The notes beneath the pieces are model-generated. The model saw only the letters and a program-made list of their open reading frames with translations. It ran no database searches and had not been told where the DNA came from. The translations under genes and the position numbers were made by a program. Of a stretch of DNA of 36,070 bases, positions 7,917 through 16,397 are shown piece by piece (position 1 is the first letter of the stretch; every line of letters starts with the position of its first letter). The DNA comes from Pseudomonas sp. TNT3 (lineage in GTDB: Bacteria; Pseudomonadota; Gammaproteobacteria; Pseudomonadales; Pseudomonadaceae), in the NCBI RefSeq assembly GCF_010095445.2, contig NZ_WFGV02000058.1, forward strand, positions 1 through 36,070, given 5' to 3'.

Positions 7917-8555
7917 ATGAAACGTTTGACCACCCTGCTCTGCGCCGCCCAAGTGTGTCTGGCAACCCTGGCCAGTGCAGCGCCATTGGCGATCAAGTTG
8001 CCGCCTGAAACGGCCGTATTCAAACCCAGTGAACTGCCCGGCTACGCATTGGCCCAGCAGAAATGTTCCACCTGTCACTCTGCCGATTACATCAACTTTC
8101 AGCCCCCCGGGATGACCCTCGCACAATGGACTGCCGAGGCGAGCAAGATGCAACACGTGTACGGCGCTCCGATCAGCGATCAGGACGTGAGCATGATCGG
8201 CGCCTACCTTGCGGTGACGTATGGCAGCGCCAAGGCCAGCGACACCGAGGTGCAGACCGCGTCGAATCCGCCGGCGGCCCAGCCCTCGGCGGCACCGGTC
8301 GCCAACGTCGACGCCAAGACGTTGCTGCAGAACAACGGGTGCCTGGCCTGCCATGCGATTGATCACAAGGTAGTAGGCCCGGCGTATCACGATGTCGCGG
8401 CCAAGTACGGGAGTGACCCGCAGGCACTGACCCGGATTACCGCGAGCATTCAACAGGGCAGTTCCGGCAAATGGGGGGAGATGCCCATGCCGCCTTTCGC
8501 ACAGCTAAGCCCGGAAGATCTGAAAACCCTGGCGACGTTCATCCTGCATCAGTAA
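7917..8555 (+). CDS. sorB: c-type cytochrome electron acceptor of the sulfite dehydrogenase (SorB-like, two haems)
   Basis: 212-residue periplasmic cytochrome with a Sec signal peptide (about 1-22). Two haem-binding motifs are seen: CSTCH (50-54) and CLACH (142-146), joined by a Pro/Ala-rich linker at about 117-130. The second half resembles the usual single-haem SorB/cytochrome c551 domain, with MPMPPF supplying a probable axial Met. The first domain has its own candidate Met (PPGM). The gene follows sorA by 10 bp and has a GGAGG ribosome site. It should take electrons from SorA and pass them to a terminal oxidase (inference). The classical SorB is about half this length with one haem, so this is a two-domain variant. 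Confidence 0.85.
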   Translation: MKRLTTLLCAAQVCLATLASAAPLAIKLPPETAVFKPSELPGYALAQQKCSTCHSADYINFQPPGMTLAQWTAEASKMQHVYGAPISDQDVSMIGAYLAVTYGSAKASDTEVQTASNPPAAQPSAAPVANVDAKTLLQNNGCLACHAIDHKVVGPAYHDVAAKYGSDPQALTRITASIQQGSSGKWGEMPMPPFAQLSPEDLKTLATFILHQ

Positions 8556-8568
8556 GTCCAACCAGGAT

Positions 8569-9342
8569 TCATGCCGAGGTTGCAGCCAGCAGCCCCGGCA
8601 CTGAATCCCAGATCAAACTGACGCCTGCCAGCGCCATCAGCACGAAGACCAGCCATCGCACGGTGCGCGGCGACAACTTCGGCGGATACCGGCGCACCAG
8701 CCAACTGACCAGCACCACCAACGGCAACGCTTCGGCACTCAACAACAACGTCGACATCTGCATCTGTCCTTGGGCGACGACCAGGCCAAGGCGCGTCGCT
8801 GCGTTCGCCGAAAACACCGTGATCAGGGTATTGCGGATGATTTCGTAACCCAGAGGCTGGCGATACAGGTGATAAACAATCGGCGGCCCGCCGCTGGAGA
8901 ACAAGCCATTGAGCAGGCCGCACAGGCCGCCGGCCAGCCAGAAGGAAGGCTGTCGGGACAGGCGTTTTTTCGGTTTGTTTTGCACCACCAGCATGAGGCT
9001 GGCCGCGACGATCAATATGCCGAGCAGCAGGCGCAGCCAGGTCAGCTGACTACCACTCAACGCCTCGAGCCCCCACACCCCCAGGCTGACGCCGAGCAGA
9101 CTGCTGAGCAACACCGGCATCAGCACCGCGCGGTCCAGCTGCGGCTTCGGCCCGCCCAGCGTACCCATGGCATTACCCAGGGTGAGGATGCTGATCACCA
9201 CCGCCACTTCGGAGAGCGGCACCATGTGCAAGGACGCGACCAGGCCCATCAGGATCAGGCCGAAGGCAAAGCCGGTGAGACTCTGGGCAACGGTTGCCAA
9301 GGCCACACAACAAAGAAAAATCAGATGCACTTGCAGGCTCAT
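8569..9342 (-). CDS. TauE/SafE-family sulfite (anion) exporter
   Basis: 257-residue membrane protein with about eight hydrophobic segments in two related halves. A glycine-rich loop in the second half, NGLFSSGGPPIVYHLY, is the TauE/SafE family hallmark; the first half has the related AQSLTGFAFG. The ATG at 9342 gives the standard N-terminus; an upstream in-frame ATG (9432) would add a non-hydrophobic 30-residue leader. It lies on the minus strand downstream of yeiH, and its end nearly meets the end of sorB (13 bp). In sulfonate clusters TauE-type proteins are proposed to export sulfite; context supports that here. Confidence 0.85.
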   Translation of the reverse strand: MSLQVHLIFLCCVALATVAQSLTGFAFGLILMGLVASLHMVPLSEVAVVISILTLGNAMGTLGGPKPQLDRAVLMPVLLSSLLGVSLGVWGLEALSGSQLTWLRLLLGILIVAASLMLVVQNKPKKRLSRQPSFWLAGGLCGLLNGLFSSGGPPIVYHLYRQPLGYEIIRNTLITVFSANAATRLGLVVAQGQMQMSTLLLSAEALPLVVLVSWLVRRYPPKLSPRTVRWLVFVLMALAGVSLIWDSVPGLLAATSA

Positions 9343-9445
9343 GTTGCCCCTTTTGCTGGTTAAACCAGAATGCCGCCGCACAGTGAATGTGTCGGCGGCA
9401 GCCTGGTGATCGGACGGGGCGATGCCAGTCACCCAGGACGCTGGC

Positions 9446-10516
9446 TCATCCCAGCCACTTCACCGCAAACAGGATGATCGTCGCGAGAAACAGCGTTTCA
9501 CTGACGAGCAGGGTCGCCGGACGCCAGCCCACTTCCAGCAGCGCCTTGAGTGAAGTTTTCATGCCCAGGGCGGCAATCGCCGTCACCAGGCACCAGCGCG
9601 ACACATCGCCGGCTAACGCCTGCATCTGCGTCGACGCAATGCCGCTGCTGTTGATGGCGACAAACAGCACGAAGAAGATGATGAACAAGGGCAACGGCAG
9701 TGCCGGGCGCGGACCACCATCGCCGCGCTTGCGCAGCAGCAACGACAGGCTGAAAACGATGGGCACCAGCATGGCCACGCGCAACAATTTGACCACGGTC
9801 GCGGTGTCGCCGGTTTCTTCCGACATGCTGTAGCCAGCACCGACCACCTGGGCCACGTCGTGAATGGTTGCGCCGAGGAAGATCCCGGCCTGATGGGCGT
9901 CCAGGCCGATCCATTGGGCGATTGGCGGGTAGGCAATCATCGCGATGGTGCTCAGCGCGGTGACGCTGATCACGGTGAAGATGATGTTGCGTTCGCTGTC
10001 CTTGTCCTGGGGCAATACTGCGGAAATGGCCAGCGCCGCCGAGGCGCCGCAAATGCCCACGCTGCCGCCGCTGAGAATGCCGAAGTCGCGGGATTGGCCG
10101 AGCATTTTAGAGAGGATGATGCCGAACGTTATGGTCAGGAACACCGCACCAATGACCACCGCCATCAGCGTCCCGCCCAGGGAGAGAATCTGCTCGACTG
10201 TGATGCGCATGCCCAGCAGCGCCACGCCACCGCGCAGGATGGTGCTGGAGGTGAAGCGAATCCCTGCGACCGCACGCCCCTCTTGAGAAAGAAAGCCCAG
10301 GGCCATGCCCAGCAACAGGGCCATCAGCATCACCGGGGCACCGTAATGCTCGGACAGGAAAGTGGCGCTGGCGGCGACCACCATGGCGGCGATGATGCCC
10401 GGCAGTAACAGGCTGAGTTTCTGCTGGCGGCGTACCAACCAGGACGTCGACGGCTGCGCCGTGTCCGGCAACGGACTGCGCACGGGAGGGATTGTGTGGT
10501 GTTGTTTTATTGTCAT
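9446..10516 (-). CDS. YeiH-family putative sulfate/sulfite exporter (UPF0324)
   Basis: 356-residue protein with a cytoplasmic N-terminal tail of about 30 residues and about 10 membrane segments. Family motifs seen are the GGSVGICGASAALA region and GATIHDVAQVVGAG. YeiH-like proteins recur in taurine and sulfoacetaldehyde clusters, where they are proposed to export sulfate or sulfite; direct biochemistry is scarce. Here it lies between tauE (103 bp downstream) and the xsc-pta-DUF6506 genes, on the same strand, but separated from the latter by a 584-bp repeat region, so it may have its own promoter. Confidence 0.84.
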   Translation of the reverse strand: MTIKQHHTIPPVRSPLPDTAQPSTSWLVRRQQKLSLLLPGIIAAMVVAASATFLSEHYGAPVMLMALLLGMALGFLSQEGRAVAGIRFTSSTILRGGVALLGMRITVEQILSLGGTLMAVVIGAVFLTITFGIILSKMLGQSRDFGILSGGSVGICGASAALAISAVLPQDKDSERNIIFTVISVTALSTIAMIAYPPIAQWIGLDAHQAGIFLGATIHDVAQVVGAGYSMSEETGDTATVVKLLRVAMLVPIVFSLSLLLRKRGDGGPRPALPLPLFIIFFVLFVAINSSGIASTQMQALAGDVSRWCLVTAIAALGMKTSLKALLEVGWRPATLLVSETLFLATIILFAVKWLG

Positions 10517-10575
10517 GTGCTCACCAGAACCCTGTGGTTATGAAATCACTGGATTTCGATGCTAGAGAAAACGCC

Positions 10576-10605
10576 GTCCTCTCATTAGGACCACCTCGAG
10601 GTGGT
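10576..10605. promoter_or_regulatory. Palindromes upstream of yeiH
   Basis: A 16-bp perfect palindrome, ACCACCTCGAGGTGGT (10590-10605), lies 74 bp upstream of the yeiH ATG. It overlaps a second inverted repeat, GTCCT (10576-10580) and AGGAC (10587-10591). The position suits an operator for yeiH-tauE expression. No regulator can be assigned. Confidence 0.35.
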
Positions 10606-10664
10606 GTTAGGGGCCAGTCTGTGGAGGTGTTTTTGGGTAGGGGCGCGGCGGGGTACGGGTGCTT

Positions 10665-11060
10665 CGGACGCTGTGATGTCTGCTTGGATAAACGGGGGAC
10701 GCTTCGCGCCCCAACGCAGGCTTCGCCAGCTGCTACAGGGAGCGGGGGTTCGCGGGTTATGGAGCGGGTGGGCTTGGTGTAGCAGCTGCCGAAGGCTGCG
10801 TTCGACTGCGCAGCGGTCGCTGTCCGGACGCTGTGATGTCTGCTTGGATAATCGGGGGCCGCTTCGCACCCCGACGCAGGCTTCGCCAGCTGCTACAGGG
10901 AGCGGGGGTTCGCGGGTTATGGAGCGGGTGGGCTTGGTGTAGCAGCTGCCGAAGGCTGCGTTCGACTGCGCAGCGGTCGCTGTCCGGACGCTGTGGTGTT
11001 CGCTTGAAAATCGGGGGACGCTTCGCGACCCAACGCAGGCTTCGCCAGCTGCTACAGGGA
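10665..11060. repeat. Tandem 160-bp BIME/REP repeat (2.5 copies)
   Basis: Two adjacent copies of a 160-bp unit (10665-10824 and 10825-10984) differ at only about four positions by eye. A third, partial copy covers 10985-11060. Each unit holds an imperfect inverted pair: CGCAGGCTTCGCCAGCTGCTACA (10715-10737 in copy 1) and its near-complement (10778-10800). This is the palindrome pair of a Pseudomonas REP/BIME. The array fills the gap between the DUF6506 gene and yeiH. Small open frames across it are low-complexity artefacts. Confidence 0.85.
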
Positions 11061-11100
11061 TTGTTGTACGCCGCGCTTGTGCGGCTGGGGCGGGCCTGAA

Positions 11101-11400
11101 TCAGTCAGCCAACTGCTGCAGGCGCTCTCGTGTTTCAGGGCTGTACTGCACGGCGGCCACTGGCACCCGATCGTCGATGGCTGTGCGGATCTGCTCGACT
11201 TCGGCCTCGGTGAAGGCGCCGCACAGTTCAATCAATTGCACATGCCGGGTCAACAATTCCTGCGCCACCAGCAGCGCTTCCTCGACACTCGCAACGCCGC
11301 ACAGTGTCGCGGCAAAGGTCTCGGACTCGAGGCGCCCGTTATGGGTGAGGAACTGCATGCCTGGCGCCTTGAAGATAAAGCCATAACGTTGCACAGCCAT
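11101..11400 (-). CDS. Small DUF6506-like protein in the xsc-pta operon
   Basis: 99-residue soluble protein with no signal peptide or membrane segment. It begins MAVQRYGFIFKAPGM and has a central TLCGVASVEEALLVAQEL and VQLIELCGAFTEAEVEQI, a pattern I associate with the DUF6506 family (function unknown; memory only, not searched). It lies 23 bp after pta on the same strand, downstream of xsc, so it is co-transcribed with sulfoacetaldehyde catabolism. Two cysteines (C34 in TLCG, C60 in ELCG) are its only obvious candidate functional residues. I assign no function; a role linked to acetyl phosphate, sulfite or sulfoacetaldehyde handling is only suggested by position. Confidence 0.8.
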   Translation of the reverse strand: MAVQRYGFIFKAPGMQFLTHNGRLESETFAATLCGVASVEEALLVAQELLTRHVQLIELCGAFTEAEVEQIRTAIDDRVPVAAVQYSPETRERLQQLAD

Positions 11401-11423
11401 CGTGGTGCTCCTTGGATGATTGC

Positions 11424-12377
11424 TTAGCCAGCCGCCAGCAGGCGACTGCGCGTCTGCCGACGATAATCGATAAAAATGGAAGCCAGCGCGCAGGACGCCA
11501 GGCGCGCTTCCAACGGGTCGGCACGGGAGGTAAGAATGATCGGCACCCGCGCGCCCAGGACCAGGCCGGCGGCCGTGGCACTCATGAAATAAACCATTTG
11601 TTTGAACAGGAAATTACCGGCTTCCAGGTTCGGCACCAGCAAGATATCGGCATGGCCCGCGACCTCGCCGCTGATGCCTTTGATCCGCGCCGCTTCCAGC
11701 GACACCGCGTTGTCGAACGCCAGCGGGCCCTCGACGCAGGCATCACCCAAGGCACCGACTGCCGCCAGTTTGGCCAGCTCGGCGGCATCCTGGCTGGACG
11801 GCATGCTGCGCGTCACTTCTTCGGTACCGGACAGTACGGCCATGCGCGGCTTTTCATAACCCAAGGCGTGCATCAGTTCGATGGCGTTGCGGGCGATATG
11901 GATCTTGTCGATGATCGTCGGTTGCACGTTGATCACCGCATCGGTGATCGACAGGGCTTTGTCGCTGCCCGGCAGTGTCATGTGAAACACATGGCTGAGA
12001 CGGCTGGGGCCGCGCAGTCCGGCTTCACGCTTGAGTACCGCGCGCAGCAGGATGTCTGTGTGCAAATGCCCCTTCATGATCGTTTCCGCGTCACCGGAAC
12101 CCGCCAGCAGGCAGGCCATTTCAGCGCACTGTGCGTCGTCACTGGCATGCATCACACGCAGGCCGTGCAGGTCCCAGTCGAGTTCTTCGGCCAGGGCACG
12201 GATCTGTGCCTGATCGCCGACCAGTACCGGTTCTATCAGCCCTTCCTCGCACGCCCGTTTGGCACTGCTCAAACTCAACAGATTGACCGGATTGACCACC
12301 GCCGTGACCACGCGCGGCAGTGCCTTGGCCCGATCAAGCAGGAACGCCGGGCATTCCGGTGGAATGGTGCTCAACAT
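11424..12377 (-). CDS. pta: Phosphate acetyltransferase (Pta/Ptb family, short form)
   Basis: 317-residue single-domain phosphate acetyl/butyryl-transferase. Recognisable are SAKRACEEGLIEPVLVG near the N-terminus, MKGHLHTD, the TDAVINVQP segment, GPLAFDNAVS and LVPNLEAGN. It lacks the N-terminal DRTGG half of E. coli Pta, as is usual for the short Pta found beside xsc. It would convert the acetyl phosphate made by Xsc, with CoA, into acetyl-CoA and phosphate in the cytoplasm. It lies 117 bp after xsc with a hairpin in the gap. The ATG follows AAGGAAT. A butyryl specificity cannot be excluded from sequence, but the neighbours decide for acetyl. Confidence 0.9.
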   Translation of the reverse strand: MLSTIPPECPAFLLDRAKALPRVVTAVVNPVNLLSLSSAKRACEEGLIEPVLVGDQAQIRALAEELDWDLHGLRVMHASDDAQCAEMACLLAGSGDAETIMKGHLHTDILLRAVLKREAGLRGPSRLSHVFHMTLPGSDKALSITDAVINVQPTIIDKIHIARNAIELMHALGYEKPRMAVLSGTEEVTRSMPSSQDAAELAKLAAVGALGDACVEGPLAFDNAVSLEAARIKGISGEVAGHADILLVPNLEAGNFLFKQMVYFMSATAAGLVLGARVPIILTSRADPLEARLASCALASIFIDYRRQTRSRLLAAG

Positions 12378-12461
12378 GATTGGATTCCTTGTCGTTCACG
12401 GTAGAAACCGCGATCCCCTGTGGCGAAGGAGTTCACCCCCCTCGCCATGGGCATTGAATGC

Positions 12462-12487
12462 AGGTGTCCGGCGCACACCGGACACCT
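12462..12487. promoter_or_regulatory. Perfect hairpin between xsc and pta
   Basis: A 10-bp perfect stem, AGGTGTCCGG (12462-12471) and CCGGACACCT (12478-12487), with a 6-base loop begins 7 bp after the xsc stop codon. On the transcribed (minus) strand no U-tract follows, so an intrinsic terminator is unlikely. It may stabilise the xsc 3' end or mark an RNA processing site that sets the xsc:pta ratio (inference). Confidence 0.5.
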
Positions 12488-12494
12488 TGACCAC

Positions 12495-14255
12495 TCAAAC
12501 GTAGTCTTTGTATTTCTCAAGGAAACGCACTGGCTTGGACAGTGCATCGCGGCGGAACGGATCGCCCAGTTCGCGGGTGCACATGATCTCGATCACCGTG
12601 GTCTTGCCGGCCTTTTGTGCCTCGCAAGCGGCCATGAGCGCCGGGCCAACGTCTTCCAGACGGTCAACGGTCACGCCTTCAGCCCCCATCGAGCGGGCGA
12701 TGCCGGCGAAGCTCTGGTTTTCCAGCTCACCTGCCACGAAGCGGCGGTTGTAGAAGTCCACCTGGTTCTTCTTCTCCGCGCCCCACTGACGGTTGTGGAA
12801 CACGATCGAGGTGACCGGAATGTTCTCGCGCACGCAGGTCATGATTTCCATCATCGACATGCCCCAGGCGCCGTCACCGGCATAGGAAATGGCGGTGCGA
12901 TGCGGTGCCGCGACCTTGGCGCCGATGATGGTCGGCAGCGCGTAGCCGCAGTTGCCAAAGCTCATGGCGGCGAAGAACGAACGTGGCTTCTCGAAGCGCA
13001 GGTAGCTGTTGGAGACCGAGTTGATATTGCCGATGTCCGTGGAGACCATGGCGTCGGCCGGCATGGCTTTTTCCAGTTCACGCAGGACCTGGCGCGGGTG
13101 CAGGTAGTTGCCGTCCTCACCGCTCTGCTCCTTGATCATGTCCAGCGAATATTCGTCCTTCTCGTGGATCCAGGCGTTGAGCTCGCTTTCCCAGTCGAAT
13201 TTTTCCTTGGCGATTTCCTCGGCACGCGCGCCCTTGTTTTCCAGGCACTGCACGTCCAGGTTCTCCAGACGACCGAGCAGGTTGACTGCTGCGGCCTTGG
13301 CGTCGCCGCAGATGCCCACCGTGATTTTTTTCACCAGGCCGAGCATTTTCGAGTCGCAGTCGATCTGGATCACTTTGGCCTGCTTCGGCCAGTAATCAAG
13401 ACCGTGCTGCGGCAAGGTGCCGAATGGGCCCAGGCGAGTGCCCAGCGCCAGTACCACGTCGGCGCGCGACAGCAGCTTCATGGCCGCCTTCGAACCTTGG
13501 TAGCCCAGCGGGCCGCACCACAACTGGTGACTGGCCGGGAAGGAGTCGTTGTGCAGGTAGCTGTTGACCACCGGCGCGCCGAGGTATTCGGCAAGTGCTT
13601 TACAGGCGTCGACCGCATCACCCATGACCACGCCGCCCCCGGAGATGATCACCGGGTATTTGGCTGCGGCCAGAATCTGCGCGGCCTCGGCCAGGCTTTG
13701 CTCGCCACCGGCGCTGCGCTCGATACGAATCGGTGTAGGGATCTCGACGTTGATGTCGCCGTAGAAGAAGTCACGCGGAATGTTCAGCTGGGTCGGACCG
13801 TTTTCCTGCATCGCCCGATCGAAGCAGCGACCGGTCAGTTCAGCCATGCGCGCCGGATTGGGCACGTGCGCCTGGTACTTGGTGATGGTTTCGAAGAATG
13901 GCAGTTGCTGGGCTTCCTGGAAGCCACCGAGGCCCTGACTCATCGAGCCGGTTTCCGGCGTAATCACTACCACCGGGCTGTGCGCCCAATACGCCGCGGC
14001 GATGGCGGTCACGAAGTTGGTGATGCCCGGACCGTTCTGCGCGATGCACACGCCGTGACGACCACTGACCCGCGAGAAACCGTCAGCCATGTGACCGGCG
14101 CCCTGCTCGTGCACCACCGGGATAAAACGGATGCCGGCCGGAGCGAAAATATCCATCGCATCCATAAAGGCCGAACCCATGATGCCGAAGACGTCGGTGA
14201 CGCCGTTGGCAACCAGTGTTTCAACCATTGCTTCGCTGGGGGTCATGCGTGGCAT
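12495..14255 (-). CDS. xsc: Sulfoacetaldehyde acetyltransferase (Xsc)
   Basis: 586-residue thiamine-diphosphate enzyme of the acetolactate synthase fold. Catalytic Glu50 lies in VVHEQGAGHMADGF, and the ThDP/Mg2+ motif begins GDGAW (460-464) and ends with FHN (486-488). Length and features such as WAHSPVVVITPETGS and QWGAEKKNQVDFYN fit Xsc rather than acetolactate synthase or oxalyl-CoA decarboxylase. It cleaves sulfoacetaldehyde with phosphate to acetyl phosphate and sulfite, the committing C-S bond cleavage step in taurine and isethionate dissimilation. GAGAGGAA precedes the ATG. It is first in an operon with pta and the DUF6506 gene. TauR-like direct repeats lie 236 bp or more upstream. Confidence 0.94.
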   Translation of the reverse strand: MPRMTPSEAMVETLVANGVTDVFGIMGSAFMDAMDIFAPAGIRFIPVVHEQGAGHMADGFSRVSGRHGVCIAQNGPGITNFVTAIAAAYWAHSPVVVITPETGSMSQGLGGFQEAQQLPFFETITKYQAHVPNPARMAELTGRCFDRAMQENGPTQLNIPRDFFYGDINVEIPTPIRIERSAGGEQSLAEAAQILAAAKYPVIISGGGVVMGDAVDACKALAEYLGAPVVNSYLHNDSFPASHQLWCGPLGYQGSKAAMKLLSRADVVLALGTRLGPFGTLPQHGLDYWPKQAKVIQIDCDSKMLGLVKKITVGICGDAKAAAVNLLGRLENLDVQCLENKGARAEEIAKEKFDWESELNAWIHEKDEYSLDMIKEQSGEDGNYLHPRQVLRELEKAMPADAMVSTDIGNINSVSNSYLRFEKPRSFFAAMSFGNCGYALPTIIGAKVAAPHRTAISYAGDGAWGMSMMEIMTCVRENIPVTSIVFHNRQWGAEKKNQVDFYNRRFVAGELENQSFAGIARSMGAEGVTVDRLEDVGPALMAACEAQKAGKTTVIEIMCTRELGDPFRRDALSKPVRFLEKYKDYV

Positions 14256-14490
14256 ATCGATATTCCTCTCGTTGCTTAAGGTACGGCGGCCGCGCCGCCA
14301 ATGACTCGGGGCTCAGCCTTTAACCGACATGGACGCACAGGGATTCACGTGAGGTCCTTTACGCATGCCGATCTCTCCGATTGTTGTTGTGATGGAGTGT
14401 TGGGGCAGGTCGAGCGAGCCATCTCACGTTCGCGTTGAAGCGAGAACTGGCTGCCTTGGGGCTAGAGTAGGAGTCGAGAGAGGTGCCAGA

Positions 14491-14532
14491 TAGGACCAGT
14501 TGAAGGCCACCTGTTGAGCCAGCTGGGTCCAG
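14491..14532 (-). promoter_or_regulatory. Putative TauR (MocR-type) operator upstream of xsc
   Basis: Reading toward xsc, two direct repeats, CTGGACCCAG (from 14532) and CTGGTCCTAT (from 14499), start 33 bp apart, about three helical turns. Each matches 8 of 10 positions of the CTGGACYTAA direct repeat that I recall as the TauR site of Rhodobacter. The tauR-like gene lies just upstream in the same direction. The repeats sit more than 230 bp before the xsc ATG, so either the leader is long or they act at a distance. Confidence 0.5.
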
Positions 14533-14656
14533 ATTTATCCGCGCGCACAGACGATCCCGGCCAGTGCACGATGGGCGTCGTGCAAACCGAAAATCCACGC
14601 CGTTATCAGCGCGGGAGGCGATGCGGAAAAACTGGCTATCAGGTAGTACTGATCCC

Positions 14657-14759
14657 TGTGGGAGCTGGCTTGGTCTGGGCGGCATTCCAACGATGGCGGT
14701 GGGTCGGCAATGATGAGGTTGACTGACTGGACGCCATCGCTGGCAAGCCAGCTCCCACA
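14657..14759. repeat. REP pair (BIME) between tauR and xsc
   Basis: TGTGGGAGCTGGCTTG (14657-14672) and its exact reverse complement CAAGCCAGCTCCCACA (14744-14759) bracket 71 bp. This is a common Pseudomonas fluorescens-type REP palindrome. It lies just after the tauR stop codon and may end or stabilise that transcript. Confidence 0.75.
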
Positions 14760-14783
14760 ATGAGATGCGCTATAGCGTGACGG

Positions 14784-16250
14784 TCAGCTTATTCGCTGGA
14801 TAAGCTCGGCCAGCAATTTGATCCCCGGGCGGATGCGCTCGGCGTTGATCGACGAGTAGCCCAGGCGGAAGTAGTTGAGCGGCGGGTGCTCACCGATGAA
14901 GTGAATATCGCCGGGCTCGATCAGGATGCCGTGCTCGGCGGCTTCCTTCTGCAGGCGCCGCGCATCGAGGTTGTCGGGGCCTTTGACCCAGTAGCAGGAG
15001 CCGCCGAAGCTCGGCTCCTTGGAGGACTCCGGCAAGTACTCACGCAGGGCCTCGCCCATCTGCTGATGACGCTCTTCGTAAGCCCGCATCAGGCTCATGA
15101 TCAATGCGTCGTGATAACCCCGTTCGAGGAACAGCGCCACCGAGCGCTGATTGTTCGCCGCCGGATGCCGCACCATCAGTCGACGCAAAGCCCGCGCCTC
15201 GCGGATCAGGGCTTCGGGGCCTACCAGATAGCCAACACGCAGACCGGGCGCCAGGGTTTTCGACAGGCTGCCGACGTAAAGTACCCGGTCATTCGTATCG
15301 AGACTCTTGAGGGCCGGGATCGGGGTGCCCTTGAAGTTGGTTTCGCTTTCGTAGTCGTCCTCGATGATCAGAAAATCGTGCTTATTGGCTCGCTCCAGTA
15401 ATTCATAACGGCGCTCCAACGGCATGGTGACCGTGCTCGGGCACTGATGGCTGGGCGTGGTGTAAATGAGATCGCAGTCATTGAGTTCCTCGCTCAATAT
15501 CAGCCCCTGATTGTCCACCGCCAGCGGCTGGATTCTCGAAGGATTGAGCATGGCGATGTTGCGGATGTCCATGTAGCCCGGTTCTTCAATGCCCATCAGG
15601 CTGTCGGGGCGCAACAACAGACGCGCCAGCATGTACAGCGCGTGCTGTGCACCCACCGTGACCAGGATCTGCTCAGGCTTGGCCCAGACACCACGACGTG
15701 GCAGCAGGCGCGTCCTGATCTGCTCCATCAGCAGTGGATCGTCGTTGTCGAAGCGGTCTGACGCCCAGTCACGGATCGCCGGAATGCTCACCGCGTCGCG
15801 GCAGCATTCACGCCAGTTGGCGGTGGGGAACAGGGCCGGGTCGAACTGCCCGTAGATAAAGGGGTACTTATAATTCTGCCAATCCCGTGGCTTGCTCATG
15901 TTGCGTTGCTGCGAAGGTTGCATCACGAGCCGTTGCGACCAGTCCGGCCTGGTGCTGTCGGCCTCATCCTGTCGCGCACGCGGCGCCTCGACCTTGTTCG
16001 CCAGAATATCCGGATTGACGTAGTAGCCGCTGCGCTCACGGGCTACCAGGTAGCCGTCGTCGAGCAGGTGTTCGTAGGCCAGCACCACCGTGTTGCGTGC
16101 AACGTTCAGCTGTTTGGCCAGCTTGCGACTGGAGGGCAACGGGCTGTCGAGTGGAATATTGCCGTTGAGAATCACCTGGGCGATCTGCTCACGCAGTTGC
16201 TGCTGCAGGTTGGTGGTTTTTCCGGCGGACAAATGAAACAACTGGAACAT
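14784..16250 (-). CDS. tauR: MocR/GntR-type transcriptional regulator with aminotransferase-like domain (TauR)
   Basis: 488 residues. The N-terminal winged helix (about 13-78) has LPSSRKLAKQLNVARNTV, typical of GntR. A class I aminotransferase-like domain follows, with the PLP-binding Lys331 in GSLSKTLAPGLRVGY. This is the MocR architecture (PdxR, GabR, TauR). TauR activates taurine genes, probably sensing taurine through the PLP domain (family knowledge). Its position between tpa and xsc strongly suggests this role. Candidate operator repeats are seen upstream of both. GabR or another MocR paralogue cannot be excluded without comparison. Confidence 0.88.
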   Translation of the reverse strand: MFQLFHLSAGKTTNLQQQLREQIAQVILNGNIPLDSPLPSSRKLAKQLNVARNTVVLAYEHLLDDGYLVARERSGYYVNPDILANKVEAPRARQDEADSTRPDWSQRLVMQPSQQRNMSKPRDWQNYKYPFIYGQFDPALFPTANWRECCRDAVSIPAIRDWASDRFDNDDPLLMEQIRTRLLPRRGVWAKPEQILVTVGAQHALYMLARLLLRPDSLMGIEEPGYMDIRNIAMLNPSRIQPLAVDNQGLILSEELNDCDLIYTTPSHQCPSTVTMPLERRYELLERANKHDFLIIEDDYESETNFKGTPIPALKSLDTNDRVLYVGSLSKTLAPGLRVGYLVGPEALIREARALRRLMVRHPAANNQRSVALFLERGYHDALIMSLMRAYEERHQQMGEALREYLPESSKEPSFGGSCYWVKGPDNLDARRLQKEAAEHGILIEPGDIHFIGEHPPLNYFRLGYSSINAERIRPGIKLLAELIQRIS

Positions 16251-16397
16251 AGCGGCCTCGACTGAACGAACGACAAGCGCTGGCAGCGCTAACGCGGCGA
16301 TTGCCAGCAGACTAGCAACAACCTCCCGGCAAGACTATCCAGCGCACGACCTGGAACGTCGCAGACGCAAAAACCTACCCGCGCAACGAAGATCACC

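Noticed and set aside
10601..11099. Open frames with repeated protein text in the region upstream of yeiH
   Set aside because: They simply translate the tandem 160-bp BIME units; no ribosome sites or family resemblance.
12420..14279. 619-codon plus-strand open frame opposite xsc
   Set aside because: Antisense shadow of xsc; composition (His/Arg/Gly-rich) is typical of reverse-strand frames of GC-rich genes.
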